Shown here: positions 9,595 to 18,471 of the stretch, in pieces
How positions within the stretch are numbered: the first letter of the stretch is position 1
Layout: each line of letters begins with the position of its first letter
From: Thermodesulfovibrio sp.
Lineage (GTDB): Bacteria > Nitrospirota > Thermodesulfovibrionia > Thermodesulfovibrionales > Thermodesulfovibrionaceae
Reading direction: 5' to 3'
DNA length: 64,000 bases
NCBI GenBank assembly: GCA_020725335.1
Contig: DYFF01000007.1
Span: 248,001-312,000, forward strand
Notes under the pieces: generated by a model
What the model was told of the DNA's origin: nothing
The model's input: the letters and a program-made list of their open reading frames with translations, nothing else
The model's database searches: none
Position numbers and translations under genes: made by a program

Positions 9595-12297
9595 TTATAC
9601 TGTCGACCTTATAATATCTTTTCCTCTCTGCTTTAAATTAGCATGAGCTGATGCGAGCTTAGCTATAGGAACTCTATAGGGTGAGCAACTCACATAATTA
9701 AGTCCTAATTTATTACAAAATTCAATTGAAGATGGATCACCTCCGTGCTCACCACATATCCCGAGCTTAAGATCTTTATTAACTTTTTTTCCTTTTTTAA
9801 CTGCGATCTCCATCATCTGTCCAACACCTTCTGTATCTATTGAAATGAAGGGGTCTTCTGGTATGATTTTTTGGTCAATATATAAGGGTAAAAACTTCCC
9901 TGCATCATCTCTTGAAAGTCCATAAACAGATTGAGTCAAATCATTTGTTCCAAATGAGAAAAACTCAGCCTCAGTAGCTATCTGATCAGCAGTAATTGCG
10001 GCACGAGCAAGTTCTATCATTGTGCCTACTTTATAATCAACCCTTACTTTATAAGCTTTCATTACTTCTTCTGCAGTTTTAACTGTTAGTTGCCGCATAA
10101 TCTTTAATTCATTTACATGGGCAACAAGGGGAATCATTATTTCAGGGATAACTTTTATCTTTTTCTTAGCAAGTTCACAAGCAGCTTCCATAATTGCTCT
10201 TACTTGCATTTCATAAACTTCAGGATAGGTTATTCCAAGTCTACAACCTCTATGTCCAAGCATAGGGTTGAATTCTTCAAGGGATTTAATTTTTGCTTTT
10301 ATTTTCTTGGTAGAAATACCCATTTCTTTTGATAGAACTTCTATCTCTTCATCGGTCTTAGGTAAAAATTCATGGAGAGGTGGATCAAGAAGCCTTATTG
10401 TAACTGGCAGCCCCTTCATTTCTTTGAAAATTCCAATGAAATCTTCTTTCTGATAGGGCTCAATTTTTTCCAATGCTTTTTTTCTTTGCTCTACAGTATC
10501 AGATAAAATCATCTCTCTGAAGGCTTTAATTCTCTCTGTTTCAAAAAACATATGTTCAGTTCTACACAGTCCTATTCCTACTGCACCAAACTCTCTTGCA
10601 ACTCGAGCATCTTTTGGTGTGTCTGCATTTGCCCTAACATTAAGTTTACTTAATTCTTCTGACCATTTCATTATGGTATAAAACTCTTTAGGCAATTTTG
10701 GCATAACAAGAGGTGCTTGTCCAAGAATAACTTCGCCTGTTGTGCCATTTAATGTTATAAAATCACCCTCTTTAACTATTAAATCTCCAACATTGAAATA
10801 TTTTTCCTCTTCATTTATATTTAAAGCGCCACATCCTACCACACAACACTTGCCCATTCCTCTTCCTACAACCGCAGCATGAGAGGTCATCCCACCACGC
10901 GCAGTTAAAATTCCTTGTGAAGCATGCATTCCGCCAATATCCTCTGGAGAAGTTTCTGCTCTAACAAGGATGACTTTTTCTCCTTTTGAAGCCCAATCTT
11001 CAGCATCAGAAGCAGTGAAGACTACTTTACCAACTGCTGCACCAGGACTCGCGGGTAACCCCTTTGCTATAACATTAACTTGAGCTTTTGAATCAATTGT
11101 TGGATGAAGTAGTTGATTGAGTTGTTCTGGTTCGATTCTTAAAACAGCTGTTTTTTTATCAATTAATTTTTCCTTAACCATATCAACAGCTATCTTAATT
11201 GCTGCTGCAGCTGTTCTTTTCCCCACTCTTGTTTGAAGCATATAGAGTTTACCTTCTTGAATTGTAAATTCTATATCAAGCATATCTCTATAATGCCTTT
11301 CAAGTTTGTTACATATATTTTCAAGCTCAGAATAAATCTGAGGCATTCTCTTTTTAAGTTCTTCAATTCTAAGCGGCGTTCTGATTCCTGCAACCACGTC
11401 TTCGCCCTGAGCATTTGGTAAAAATTCTGCAAAAAATCTTTTCTTACCTGTGGAAGGGTCCCTTGTAAAACCAACCCCTGTTCCAGAATTTTCACCCATG
11501 TTACCAAATACCATTGCCATCACATTACAAGCTGTTCCAAGATCATCTGGTATACCATGAAGTCTCCGGTATGTAATGGCTCTATCGCCATACCATGAGT
11601 CAAATACTGCTTTTATTGCCATTTTTAATTGTTCATATGGATCAGATGGAAAATCTTTTTTTGTCTCTCTCTTATACAATTCTTTGTATTTTTTTACTAA
11701 AAATTTTAAGTCTTTTGCATCAAGTTCTGTATCTAATTTAACCCCTCTTTCTTCCTTAACTTTATCAAGTATGTCTTCAAATTTTTTTCTATCAATATTT
11801 GTAACGATACTTCCAAACATGGTTATAAATCTTCTATAGGTATCGTATACAAATCTATCATTTTTTGTTTTTTCTAAAAGACCTTTAAGGGTTTCATCAT
11901 TAAGCCCAAGATTTAAAACTGTATCCATCATTCCCGGCATAGAAAATTTAGCACCTGATCTTACGGATAAAAGCAAAGGATTTTTATTATCACCAAATTT
12001 ATATTTCATTGATTTTTCAATTCTCTTAATATAAGATAGAACTTCCTCCCACAGAACCTCAAGGAACTTTTCACCCTGCTTAAAATATTCACGACAGGCT
12101 TCTGTAGTAATAGTAAATCCAGACGGGACTGGAATTCCTAAATTTGTCATTTCTGCAAGTCCTGCTCCTTTACCTCCTAACAGATCCTTCATTGCTCCTG
12201 TTCCTTCTGCTTTACCATCTCCAAAATAGTAGACATATTTTTTCTGCAGATTTGTTTTTTTGATTTTTTGTAATACTTTTCTTTTTTTTAATGCCAT
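9595..12297 (-). CDS. ppdK: Pyruvate, phosphate dikinase
   Basis: Interconverts pyruvate, ATP and phosphate with PEP, AMP and pyrophosphate; in anaerobes it feeds gluconeogenesis or spares ATP. All three domains are present in 900 aa: the ATP-grasp N-terminal domain (LLGGKGAGLAEM; SVRSGAKFSMPGMMDTVLNLG), the swivelling domain with the phospho-histidine in ARGGMTSHAAVVGRGMG, and the PEP/pyruvate barrel (RLLDPPLHEFLP; MLGHRGCRLG; ICGEHGGDP). AGGAGG sits just before the ATG. The N-terminus has a lysine-rich extension of about 20 residues. A shortened paralogue-like protein is encoded at the right end of the window. Confidence 0.97.
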   Translation of the reverse strand: MALKKRKVLQKIKKTNLQKKYVYYFGDGKAEGTGAMKDLLGGKGAGLAEMTNLGIPVPSGFTITTEACREYFKQGEKFLEVLWEEVLSYIKRIEKSMKYKFGDNKNPLLLSVRSGAKFSMPGMMDTVLNLGLNDETLKGLLEKTKNDRFVYDTYRRFITMFGSIVTNIDRKKFEDILDKVKEERGVKLDTELDAKDLKFLVKKYKELYKRETKKDFPSDPYEQLKMAIKAVFDSWYGDRAITYRRLHGIPDDLGTACNVMAMVFGNMGENSGTGVGFTRDPSTGKKRFFAEFLPNAQGEDVVAGIRTPLRIEELKKRMPQIYSELENICNKLERHYRDMLDIEFTIQEGKLYMLQTRVGKRTAAAAIKIAVDMVKEKLIDKKTAVLRIEPEQLNQLLHPTIDSKAQVNVIAKGLPASPGAAVGKVVFTASDAEDWASKGEKVILVRAETSPEDIGGMHASQGILTARGGMTSHAAVVGRGMGKCCVVGCGALNINEEEKYFNVGDLIVKEGDFITLNGTTGEVILGQAPLVMPKLPKEFYTIMKWSEELSKLNVRANADTPKDARVAREFGAVGIGLCRTEHMFFETERIKAFREMILSDTVEQRKKALEKIEPYQKEDFIGIFKEMKGLPVTIRLLDPPLHEFLPKTDEEIEVLSKEMGISTKKIKAKIKSLEEFNPMLGHRGCRLGITYPEVYEMQVRAIMEAACELAKKKIKVIPEIMIPLVAHVNELKIMRQLTVKTAEEVMKAYKVRVDYKVGTMIELARAAITADQIATEAEFFSFGTNDLTQSVYGLSRDDAGKFLPLYIDQKIIPEDPFISIDTEGVGQMMEIAVKKGKKVNKDLKLGICGEHGGDPSSIEFCNKLGLNYVSCSPYRVPIAKLASAHANLKQRGKDIIRSTV

Positions 12298-12718
12298 TAT
12301 AAGGCTCCTCCTGGCTTAATATTTTAAATTAAGATATTCATATTACAATGATGTTACAAAATTTTTCAACAATTTTAGAAAATTTAATTAAGTAAAATTA
12401 AAGCTAAAATTTTATAAGAAAGTGTTATAGCAAAGTTATGCTCTTTTGTAAAAAGAATGCTTAGAAATATTAATGATAAACACAGATAGAGCAACAGATT
12501 ATTGTGGAAGTCTTTAAACTAATCTATCCTCTATCTGGTAGTGAAAAGTCCTAAAAATATTAAGACAAAATCTCCTTAATCAACTATTCAAAATTCATAG
12601 ATACTTATTTATATTACAAGTGGCAAATGATAAGTTATAATTTAGAAACCGAGGCATAAAAATTGGAAATATCAGATAAATTATTAACTAATACAAAAAA
12701 GTTGATTACAAAAAATTT
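12298..12718. other. 421-bp non-coding gap with a nested hairpin
   Basis: No convincing ORF is present on either strand. The region holds the ppdK ribosome-binding site at its left edge. At 12483-12537 there is a perfect 9-bp inverted repeat (CAGATAGAG / CTCTATCTG) enclosing a second 6-bp repeat (AGATTA / TAATCT) with an 18-nt apical loop. The hairpin lies 186 bp upstream of ppdK, so it could be a leader structure, a small RNA or a terminator for the diguanylate cyclase transcript. No U-tract follows on either strand. Confidence 0.5.
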
Positions 12719-13612
12719 TTATATATCACATATGAATCTATTTTTTCCCTCGCTCTTAGCCTTGTACATTAGCAGGTCTGCTCTGTGGATTGCTTGAACA
12801 ATAGTCTCTTTATCCTTTAGAAAAGTACCGCCACCGGATAGAGTAAACTTAATAAAGTTATCATTATATTCTATAAACGAACTTTCAACTAATTTTATTA
12901 ATTTATTACCTATTATTTTTATATTTTGTAATTCTTTTATAAAAATTACTAAGACAAATTCCTCTCCACCCCATCTAACAATTATATCTTCATGTCTTAG
13001 TGATTTAATAAAAATTTGAGCAACAGCATATAAAACTTTGTCTCCTGCTTCATGTCCATAAGTATCATTTATTTTTTTAAAATCATCTATGTCAAAAAAT
13101 AAAATTCCTGTATGTAATTTAAGTAAAGTCATTTCTCTTTGACGAATAGGATATAAAAAATCAAAACCCTTTCTATTGTAAACTTTTGTAAGAGAGTCCT
13201 TTAAAGCTAAATTAAGTAAGTCTTTCTCATGCTCAACATCTAAAATCACAGGAGTAAATAACTCAATAACGCCTTTTGAATCATTTCCGTTTTCTATAAT
13301 TGGAATACCTTTTACCTTAACAAGTAGTCGATATCCACTTTTATGATGAAGATATACTTCATCTGATATAGCAACCATATTGTTCATAACAAAAACCATA
13401 GGACAAGCATTTACACATAACTCATTACCATTTTTATCAACATGCATTAATATGTTATCTTTACAACTTTTACCCAAAACTTCATCTGCTTTGTAGCCTG
13501 TTATTTCTTCTGCTGATTTGTTCCAAAAAATTATTTTTCTATTCTTATCGATAATATAGACACCCTCATATAGGTCATTTAGCAAGTCTGTAAGATTTTT
13601 ATCAATTGTCAT
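12719..13612 (-). CDS. PAS-GGDEF diguanylate cyclase
   Basis: Makes the second messenger cyclic di-GMP from two GTP. An N-terminal PAS domain (about residues 1-125; IIFWNKSAEEITGYKADEVLG) contains clustered cysteines in the pattern C-x(17)-C-x3-C (KSCKDNILMHVD, ELCVNACPM), common to a subgroup of sensor cyclases. The GGDEF domain (about 130-297) has the active motif as RWGGEEF plus FDIDDFKKINDTYGH. No membrane segment is present, so it is a cytosolic sensor. Upstream, an extended -10 (TGTTATAAT) lies 5 nt before the ATG with no Shine-Dalgarno sequence. Confidence 0.92.
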   Translation of the reverse strand: MTIDKNLTDLLNDLYEGVYIIDKNRKIIFWNKSAEEITGYKADEVLGKSCKDNILMHVDKNGNELCVNACPMVFVMNNMVAISDEVYLHHKSGYRLLVKVKGIPIIENGNDSKGVIELFTPVILDVEHEKDLLNLALKDSLTKVYNRKGFDFLYPIRQREMTLLKLHTGILFFDIDDFKKINDTYGHEAGDKVLYAVAQIFIKSLRHEDIIVRWGGEEFVLVIFIKELQNIKIIGNKLIKLVESSFIEYNDNFIKFTLSGGGTFLKDKETIVQAIHRADLLMYKAKSEGKNRFICDI

Positions 13613-13617
13613 AACTC

Positions 13618-13626
13618 ATTATAACA
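13618..13626 (-). promoter_or_regulatory. Extended -10 of the diguanylate cyclase gene
   Basis: On the minus strand TGTTATAAT ends 5 nt before the ATG at 13612; no Shine-Dalgarno sequence and no good -35 are seen. The transcript is predicted to be leaderless. Confidence 0.5.
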
Positions 13627-13656
13627 CAAAAAATTTTTGGTATTTAAATATAAATA

Positions 13657-13665
13657 TGTTATAAT
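13657..13665 (+). promoter_or_regulatory. Extended -10 of the porin gene
   Basis: TGTTATAAT on the plus strand lies 31 nt before the porin ATG. A normal leader with the ribosome-binding site AGGAGGGTGGG follows, in contrast with the leaderless arrangement of the divergent cyclase gene 45 bp away. Confidence 0.5.
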
Positions 13666-13696
13666 TAGCAACTTAATTTTTTAGGAGGGTGGGAAG

Positions 13697-15097
13697 ATGA
13701 GAAAAAAAGTTTCTAAAATTTTATTATCTATCCTATTAATCTTCAATTTTTCATCTATCTGTTATGCCATTGAAAATGAGTTCGGAGCATCTCTGAGACT
13801 AAGACAGGAAATTTGGGATAATGTAGTATCTCTCGGAACTGCAAGGGATGCTCAACCTGACAGAAACTTCTTTAGATTAAGAATTCAGCTTTGGGACAAT
13901 GTGAAGTTCAATAATAATTTAAGTGCCTATGTAAGAATTGCCACTGAACCAAAATATTATACAGGTCCCTATGAATTACCCCTTGACAATAGAACAAACT
14001 TTAAAAATTTTGACCAAGACGAAGTAGTGCTTGATAACCTATATATTGACATCAAAAAACCCTTTGATATTCCATTAAACTTCCGGTTAGGAAGGCAAGA
14101 CTTTCTTGGTAAAGATATTTATGGTGAAGGATTTCTTATTCTTGATGGCACACCAGGTGACGGCTCAAGAACCTTCTATTTCAATGCCTTAAAGGCTACG
14201 GCTTTAATTGCTGAGGGGCATTCTATTGACATAGTTTATGTATCAGACACTAAAACAGACCAGTATTTGCCAAGTCTTCATCCAGCATACTACGATAGTG
14301 GCACTGCTGGTCGTTTATATATAAACCATAAAAAACGTCTTACCGCATCCAATGAAATAGGATTTTGGATTTACGGCAGACACAAGATAACTGATTGGTT
14401 AAACATAGAACCCTATTATATCTACAAAAAAGAGAAGGAGTATACTGGCATTGCAGAAAAATACATTAATACCTTTGGTTTAAGAGCTGTTTTTAAAATA
14501 AATGACTTTACCTTAAGGGGAGAGATTGCGAAACAAAATGGAAAATATGAGGTTAGTGGCAATAAAATAAGCGGACTTGGTGGATATGCTTTTGCAGGTT
14601 ATACTGCTAAAAAGTGTCCTCTAACTCCTACATTAGAAGTTGGTTATGTTTATTTATCTGGAGATAAATCAGACACAAGCAAAGACGAAGGCTTCAATCC
14701 TCTCTTTTCAAGAGCACCTCAGTGGAATGAGCTATTAATCTATACTTTAATTCCTGAAACAGCAGGTAAAGGTGGACCAATTCCTGGCTATTGGACAAAT
14801 ATAAAAGCTCTTGTTACAAAGCTTAAATTAAATCCGATAAAAGATCTTGGAATAATTCTCTCCTATCAACATTTCTGGGCAGATGAAAAAACAAATATAA
14901 CCTCTGGTACCTATAAAGACATGTTTTCAAATGATGGCAAAAACAGGGGTGACCTCTGGGCATTGATTGGAACTTATAAGTTTACAAAAAACCTTGATGG
15001 AATGCTCCAGATTGAGTATTTTGAACCTGGTAATTTTTACTCAGATAAAACCAAAGAAGCCACTTTCATAAGATGGCAACTTCAGTATAAATTATAA
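13697..15097 (+). CDS. Outer-membrane beta-barrel, alginate-export/porin family
   Basis: Predicted outer-membrane channel of 466 aa. A signal peptide (KKVSKILLSILLIFNFSSICYA) precedes alternating amphipathic strands rich in aromatic residues through to a terminal barrel strand (FIRWQLQYKL). The start of the mature protein (FGASLRLRQEIWDN, then NFFRLRIQLWDN) and FNLRLGRQ-like segments (FRLGRQDFLGKDIYGEG) resemble the alginate-export (AlgE-like) family. Actual cargo is unknown. AGGAGGG precedes the ATG. The nuclease-like gene starts 2 nt after its stop, so the pair is probably cotranscribed. Confidence 0.8.
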   Translation: MRKKVSKILLSILLIFNFSSICYAIENEFGASLRLRQEIWDNVVSLGTARDAQPDRNFFRLRIQLWDNVKFNNNLSAYVRIATEPKYYTGPYELPLDNRTNFKNFDQDEVVLDNLYIDIKKPFDIPLNFRLGRQDFLGKDIYGEGFLILDGTPGDGSRTFYFNALKATALIAEGHSIDIVYVSDTKTDQYLPSLHPAYYDSGTAGRLYINHKKRLTASNEIGFWIYGRHKITDWLNIEPYYIYKKEKEYTGIAEKYINTFGLRAVFKINDFTLRGEIAKQNGKYEVSGNKISGLGGYAFAGYTAKKCPLTPTLEVGYVYLSGDKSDTSKDEGFNPLFSRAPQWNELLIYTLIPETAGKGGPIPGYWTNIKALVTKLKLNPIKDLGIILSYQHFWADEKTNITSGTYKDMFSNDGKNRGDLWALIGTYKFTKNLDGMLQIEYFEPGNFYSDKTKEATFIRWQLQYKL

Positions 15098-15099
15098 AA

Positions 15100-15897
15100 A
15101 TGTTTAATATGAGGATGAGAGGGATAAGACATAGCATCTTTCAACTCCTTCTCATCCTTTTTTTTCTCACCAACTCCTATGCATGGGATTGCAAAACCCA
15201 TGCTTATATCGCTAAAAAAGCCGGCGTAAGAATTCCTGAGGCAGCCTGCATGCCTGACATAATAAGGGATGAACTTTACGACCTTTTTGAACCTTTACAC
15301 TATCATGACGCAGCTCCAGATACAGAAGTAACACCAGAATACATTGACAAATTCAAAATAAAAGAGACAATGGTCAACATTGACGAGAAAAATTACCGAT
15401 TAGAGATTCCCCATCCTACGGGAGTTCTCTACTGGAAAATTGTTGAACTATATAACAAAATGAAATCCCTTGATAAATCAAAGATAGATAACGCTCTTGC
15501 TTATGAGTACTATCTCTTCAGCATTGCCCATTTCATCGGAGACCTCTCTCAGCCTCTACATAATTTCCCTTACGGTAACAAACAAGCAAGTGACGGAAAA
15601 GTCTATGCGAAAGAGGGAAGTTTTAATAAAGAATATCATCTAAAATTTGATGAGGCTTTTAGTAATTATCTAAGTAAATACCCGAATATTAATAATAAAA
15701 TTGATAGAGCTTTAAGGCAAATACAATTAAATTCAACAGAAGACATAAAAAAAGAAATATCCGAAATAGCAAATTCAGCGATAAAAATAGCCAATAAATG
15801 CTTCAATGAAAATAGATTACCATCAGAGGAAGAACTTATACATCAAATTTCCTTGTCAATATCTCTGCTTAAGGCAATTATTATATCAACGAATTAA
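15100..15897 (+). CDS. Secreted S1/P1-nuclease / zinc phospholipase C-like protein
   Basis: The 265-aa product begins with a signal peptide (IFQLLLILFFLTNSYA) directly followed by W-D-C-K-T-H, matching the N-terminal Trp and first zinc histidine of the phospholipase C/P1 nuclease fold. Later motifs LHYHDAAPD, IAHFIGDLSQPLHNFPYG and EYHLKFDEAF supply the remaining His/Asp/Glu metal ligands. The family uses three zinc ions to cleave phosphodiester bonds. It is likely periplasmic or extracellular and paired with the upstream porin. Its 3' end overlaps the convergent gene by 17 nt. Confidence 0.75.
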   Translation: MFNMRMRGIRHSIFQLLLILFFLTNSYAWDCKTHAYIAKKAGVRIPEAACMPDIIRDELYDLFEPLHYHDAAPDTEVTPEYIDKFKIKETMVNIDEKNYRLEIPHPTGVLYWKIVELYNKMKSLDKSKIDNALAYEYYLFSIAHFIGDLSQPLHNFPYGNKQASDGKVYAKEGSFNKEYHLKFDEAFSNYLSKYPNINNKIDRALRQIQLNSTEDIKKEISEIANSAIKIANKCFNENRLPSEEELIHQISLSISLLKAIIISTN

Positions 15898-16654
15898 TAT
15901 CACCGTGACAGAGTACAAAGTCATATTTTAGAGGGTCTTCTGGCTCTATTTCCTTTAAATAATCAGTGATTTCTTGAGCAGTTCGGATACTTTGAACTTT
16001 TCTTTCAGTAAAACCTAATTTTTTAGAAACTCTCCATATATGCACATCAAGGGGAATAATTAGCTCATTAGGTTTAATTGTATTCCATAAACCAAAATCT
16101 ACATCCCTTTTCCTAACCATCCATCGCAGAAAAAGATTAATTCTTTTACAGGGGCTACCTTTAATTGGATCTGGGAAAAAGTGAAGTAAACCGCGAGTTT
16201 TAATATTTTTTCCATATATAGGCTTCAAATCTACTTTCAATGCTGATTGAACAAAACTGGAAATTTTCTGAATATGACTGCCCGATTGAAAATAATATTC
16301 CAGAGATTTTGTAGGAGACTGGTGAATCAACTCTTTAAGAATAAAAAGAAAAGCAACAATATCATAAACACTACTGAATCTGTATTTGATAGACAATTTT
16401 TTCAGTAAAGATGCGGGATTGAAATTTAATATAAAGTCTGAAGGATGCTTACCCATAATATTAAAAAGTTCCTCAAGGAAATTGCAAAAACATTTTATAC
16501 TTCCATAAGCAAATGAAGAAGCGATAATTCCTGCTATTTCTATATCCAAAGCTTTTTTATATATCTTAGGAAATCTTATGGGGTCTCTCTTTACTGCAGA
16601 TTGAAAGTCAAAAGAATTATATAATCTTTCAAGCTTATCTCTTATATTATCCAT
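15881..16654 (-). CDS. TIGR02757 family protein (DUF2400)
   Basis: A 257-aa protein matching the TIGR02757/DUF2400 family, whose members share VxRDPIxFP and DxEIAGxIASxFAYG (here VKRDPIRFPKIYK and DIEIAGIIASSFAYGS) and end with a D-x-L-KYDFxLCHxGI-type motif (DPLKYDFVLCHGDI). Helix-rich; resembles helix-hairpin-helix DNA glycosylase folds in overall look, but no function is established. Convergent with the nuclease-like gene (17-nt overlap of 3' ends). Confidence 0.8.
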   Translation of the reverse strand: MDNIRDKLERLYNSFDFQSAVKRDPIRFPKIYKKALDIEIAGIIASSFAYGSIKCFCNFLEELFNIMGKHPSDFILNFNPASLLKKLSIKYRFSSVYDIVAFLFILKELIHQSPTKSLEYYFQSGSHIQKISSFVQSALKVDLKPIYGKNIKTRGLLHFFPDPIKGSPCKRINLFLRWMVRKRDVDFGLWNTIKPNELIIPLDVHIWRVSKKLGFTERKVQSIRTAQEITDYLKEIEPEDPLKYDFVLCHGDINSLI

Positions 16655-16736
16655 TTCATATTTTTGATTATTTTCAATTTGTTATGCAATAATAAAATTT
16701 AATCTTTTTAACTAAATAAGGATTTCGGAGGTTTTT

Positions 16737-18002
16737 ATGGGAATGACAATTGCGGAAAAAATTCTTGCTGAACATGCAGGGAAAAGCGAAGTCTCTCCGG
16801 GTGAAATAATAAATGCTAAGGTAGATGTTGTCTTAGCTAATGATATTACCGCTCCTATTGCCATAAAAGAATTTGAAAAACTCGGAGTTAAGAATGTTTT
16901 TGACAAAGAAAAAATCGCCCTTGTGCCTGACCACTTTACACCTCAGAAGGACATCAAGGCTGCTGAACAATGCAAGATGCTAAAGGATTTTGCGCAAAAA
17001 TATAAAATAAAACATTATTTTGAAATTGGAAGAGTAGGAATCGAACACGCCCTTCTTCCAGAGGAAGGAATTGTTCTTCCTGGTGACCTTGTAATCGGAG
17101 CAGACAGCCATACCTGCACCTATGGAGCATTAGGTGCCTTCGCAACTGGGGTTGGTTCTACAGATGCAGCTATAGCAATGGCAACAGGTGAATGCTGGTT
17201 TAAAGTGCCTGAGACAATAAAATTCATATACTATGGAACACTTCAAAAATGGGTGAGTGGAAAAGATTTAATCCTCTACACAATTGGCGATATAGGAGTT
17301 GACGGAGCCTCTTACATGGCAATGGAGTTCGCAGGAGAAGTTATTAACAATATGCCAATGAGCGGAAGATTTAGCATGTGCAATATGGCAATTGAAGCTG
17401 GAGCTAAAGCAGGGATAATCGTTCCTGACAAAATTACAGAAGAGTATGTAAAAAGCCGTGCAAAAAGAGCTTATAAATTCTATAATTCAGACCAAGATGC
17501 AACATATTATGAAATAAAGGAATATGACTGTTCAAAAATTCCTCCAGTGGTTGCTTGCCCTCATCTTCCTTCTAATGTTAAACCTGCCAATGAGCTTTCT
17601 CACATAAAAATAGACCAAGTAGTAATAGGTTCATGCACCAATGGAAGGCTTGAGGACTTAAGGGAAGCAGCTACAATATTGAAGGGAAGAAAAGTGCATC
17701 CTGAGATAAGAATGATAATTATACCAGCCACACAGAGAATTTACATGGAAGCACTTAAAGAGGGTTTAATTGAGATATTTATTGAAGCACAAGCAGTAGT
17801 TTCACCTCCTACTTGCGGTCCTTGCCTTGGAGGACATATGGGGATTCTTGCAAAAGGTGAAAAAGCAATTGCTACAACTAACAGAAACTTCGTAGGTAGA
17901 ATGGGACATCCTGAAAGCGAGGTCTATCTCAGCAATCCAGCAGTTGCTGCAGCAAGCGGTGTGCTTGGAAGAATTGGAACTCCTGAAGAATTAGGGCTTT
18001 AG
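16737..18002 (+). CDS. leuC: 3-isopropylmalate/homoaconitate dehydratase large subunit
   Basis: Large subunit of the Fe-S isomerase of leucine biosynthesis (2-isopropylmalate to 3-isopropylmalate). The three cluster cysteines are in [10 protein letters not shown] and [10 protein letters not shown]; the substrate-binding segments [21 protein letters not shown] and [11 protein letters not shown] are conserved. The 421-aa length is that of the shorter archaeal-like LeuC/HacA group, so related 2-methylmalate or homoaconitate substrates are possible. A good ribosome-binding site (CGGAGG) precedes the ATG. No leuD small-subunit gene lies beside it. Its 3' end overlaps ybeY by 12 nt. Confidence 0.9.
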   Translation: MGMTIAEKILAEHAGKSEVSPGEIINAKVDVVLANDITAPIAIKEFEKLGVKNVFDKEKIALVPDHFTPQKDIKAAEQCKMLKDFAQKYKIKHYFEIGRVGIEHALLPEEGIVLPGDLVIGADSHTCTYGALGAFATGVGSTDAAIAMATGECWFKVPETIKFIYYGTLQKWVSGKDLILYTIGDIGVDGASYMAMEFAGEVINNMPMSGRFSMCNMAIEAGAKAGIIVPDKITEEYVKSRAKRAYKFYNSDQDATYYEIKEYDCSKIPPVVACPHLPSNVKPANELSHIKIDQVVIGSCTNGRLEDLREAATILKGRKVHPEIRMIIIPATQRIYMEALKEGLIEIFIEAQAVVSPPTCGPCLGGHMGILAKGEKAIATTNRNFVGRMGHPESEVYLSNPAVAAASGVLGRIGTPEELGL

Positions 18003-18467
18003 ATTAGATAAAATTTTTTGCTCTAATTTACCCATTTTTCTTGCATGTGTTTCTGATACTTCATGGTCATAGCCAAGGAGATGAAGTATTCCATGCCCAA
18101 GAAGGCGAGTTATCTCTTGCCATAGAGAGACTCCATATTCTCTTGCCTGAATTTTGGCTTTTTCAGGATTAATAAGTATCTCTCCTAAATAGAGTTCTTT
18201 TGATATGTTTATATCCTCTAAATATGAAAAGGACAAAACATCGGTAACATATTTTTTACCGCGATATTTAAAATTAATCTCTTTCATTCTTTCTTTTCCT
18301 ATTAAGACTATTGATATCCTTAGAATTTGATTTTTCTCAAATTGAAATTTACTGAATTCTTTAGACTGATATAAATATCTTATTATTTGCCTTGCGACTT
18401 TTGCTACTCTCTTTGATGAAAGTTTAATCTTTCTCTGTCTATTAAGAACTTCAACTAAGATTTTCAC
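17991..18467 (-). CDS. ybeY: rRNA maturation endoribonuclease YbeY
   Basis: Metalloendoribonuclease for 16S rRNA 3' maturation and 70S quality control. The family metal motif H-G-x-L-H-L-x-G-Y-D-H appears as [12 protein letters not shown] near the C-terminus, and [11 protein letters not shown] earlier. The 158-aa length is normal. Last gene of the minus-strand operon from ruvA; it follows the HD phosphohydrolase by 4 nt. The phoH-HD-ybeY order is a widely conserved cluster. Confidence 0.95.
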   Translation of the reverse strand: MKILVEVLNRQRKIKLSSKRVAKVARQIIRYLYQSKEFSKFQFEKNQILRISIVLIGKERMKEINFKYRGKKYVTDVLSFSYLEDINISKELYLGEILINPEKAKIQAREYGVSLWQEITRLLGHGILHLLGYDHEVSETHARKMGKLEQKILSNLKP

Positions 18468-18471
18468 TCTT

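Noticed and set aside
16655-16736. Possible T-box or leucine leader upstream of leuC
   Set aside because: Only 82 bp separate it from the divergent gene and no T-box motif, leader peptide or terminator is visible.
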